From contig NZ_LR734865.1 of the NCBI RefSeq assembly GCF_900010725.2, forward strand, positions 1 through 53,355: DNA of 53,355 bases, written 5' to 3'. This stretch comes from Planktothrix serta PCC 8927 (GTDB lineage Bacteria > Cyanobacteriota > Cyanobacteriia > Cyanobacteriales > Microcoleaceae). A program made the translations under genes and the position numbers. The notes below the pieces were generated by a model. It was not told the origin of the DNA. It saw only the letters and a program-made list of their open reading frames with translations, and made no database searches. Of the stretch, positions 52,761-53,355 are shown in pieces. Position 1 is the stretch's first letter. Every line of letters starts with the position of its first letter.

Positions 52761-53355
52761 ATGCAAATTAGCGATCGCTCTTCTATTACTAACTCAAATT
52801 CTAATTTAGATGTTCTTCCTAGAATTGCAACGGTACACCGAAAAACGGGAGAAACGGATGTTAATGTTACTGTTAATTTAGATGGAACTGGAGCCTGTAA
52901 TGTGTCTACAGGAGTTCCATTTTTAGATCATATGTTGCATCAAATTTCGTCTCACGGGTTAATTGATTTAGATATTCAAGCCACTGGAGATATTGAAATT
53001 GATGATCATCATACTAATGAAGATGTGGGAATTACATTGGGTTTAGCGTTTGCTAAAGCGTTAGGCGATCGCAAAGGAATTGTTCGGTTTGGTCATTTTA
53101 TCGCCCCTTTAGATGAAGCCTTAGTTCAAGTTGCTTTAGATTTTTCCGGTCGTCCTCATCTAACGTATGGGTTAGAAATTCCGACGCAACGAGTCGGAAC
53201 TTATGATACTCAATTAGTCCGAGAATTTTTTGTGGCTATTGTTAATAATAGTCAAATGACCTTACATTTACGTCAATTAGATGGAATTAATTCCCATCAT
53301 ATTATTGAAGCTGGCTTTAAAGCTTTTGCGAGAGCGTTAAGAATGGCGGTTGAAA
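52761..53355 (+). CDS. hisB: Imidazoleglycerol-phosphate dehydratase HisB (partial, cut by window end)
   Basis: Histidine-biosynthesis enzyme that dehydrates imidazole-glycerol phosphate. The frame is open from ATG 52761 to the window end (198 codons), so roughly 15-20 C-terminal residues are missing. Metal-binding motifs are clear: [29 protein letters not shown], and [19 protein letters not shown]. The first ~20 residues are a variable Ser/Asn-rich extension before the conserved start [12 protein letters not shown]; a start at a later codon is possible but no ATG lies between. Confidence 0.95.
   Translation, partial: MQISDRSSITNSNSNLDVLPRIATVHRKTGETDVNVTVNLDGTGACNVSTGVPFLDHMLHQISSHGLIDLDIQATGDIEIDDHHTNEDVGITLGLAFAKALGDRKGIVRFGHFIAPLDEALVQVALDFSGRPHLTYGLEIPTQRVGTYDTQLVREFFVAIVNNSQMTLHLRQLDGINSHHIIEAGFKAFARALRMAVE

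Noticed and set aside
52482-52766. 94-residue minus-strand ORF rich in STVNSQQ repeats
   Set aside because: It is only the translation of the 7-bp tandem array and overlaps the end of fabI in antisense.

Overview
The window is chromosomal DNA of a filamentous, gas-vacuolate, oxygenic cyanobacterium, most likely Planktothrix or a close Oscillatoriales relative. The evidence is the gene content: NtcA, RpaA, a GUN4 protein, a CURT1-type CAAD protein, an NDH-1 CO2-uptake cluster and gas vesicle genes whose GvpC looks Planktothrix-like. The DNA is AT-rich. About two dozen HIP1 octamers (GCGATCGC) were counted by eye, and heptameric short tandem repeats lie between genes. The genus is an inference, because no 16S rRNA gene is present.

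Layout. 0.2-1.8 kb: lnt, apolipoprotein N-acyltransferase. 1.9-10.9 kb: a co-directional sensory cassette of a REC-kinase, a 1719-residue CBS/PAS/GAF hybrid kinase, an orphan substrate-binding lipoprotein and a membrane HAMP kinase. One GAF domain of the hybrid kinase carries both cysteines of a DXCF cyanobacteriochrome. 10.9-15.5 kb, minus strand: a filamentous-haemagglutinin-type exoprotein and another REC-kinase. 16-22.9 kb: GUN4 protein, UPF0175/DUF3368 toxin-antitoxin pair, methyltransferase, DUF5648-like protein, a conserved unknown next to gcvH, an alpha/beta hydrolase and a glutathione S-transferase.

23.2-30.4 kb: an inducible CO2-uptake (NDH-1MS type) cluster, ndhF3 - beta-CA - beta-CA - ndhD3 - cupA, with a convergent fasciclin gene (cupS candidate). 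Two Tat-signal beta-carbonic anhydrases sit between ndhF3 and ndhD3. 30.4-34.6 kb: ELWxxDGT-repeat protein, small membrane proteins, MlaE-type lipid permease and a DUF3119-like protein. 34.7-36.2 kb: iron genes (FTR1 permease and ferritin). 36.3-40.2 kb: Ni/Co ECF transporter (lipoprotein, NikL/NikK-like protein, CbiM, CbiQ, CbiO). 40.3-41.6 kb: CURT1-like protein and RpaA.

41.8-46.7 kb: gas vesicle genes gvpA, gvpC, gvpN and gvpJ. An apparently intact IS607-family element (serine recombinase plus TnpB) lies between gvpA and gvpC. GvpC and GvpN share a C-terminal winged-helix-like domain. 46.8-48.7 kb: AAA ATPase plus DUF4435/TOPRIM pair resembling the PARIS anti-phage system. 48.7-53.3 kb: YqgF-like nuclease, DUF3084 protein, ntcA, fabI, a 21-copy heptamer repeat and the start of hisB, cut by the window end.

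The most interesting signals are the DXCF cyanobacteriochrome kinase with its orphan binding protein, the carbonic anhydrases inside the CO2-uptake cluster, the domain shared by GvpC and GvpN, the IS607 insertion in the gas vesicle cluster, and the ATPase/DUF4435 pair. A 28-bp palindromic repeat also recurs at three loci, two of them inside genes.
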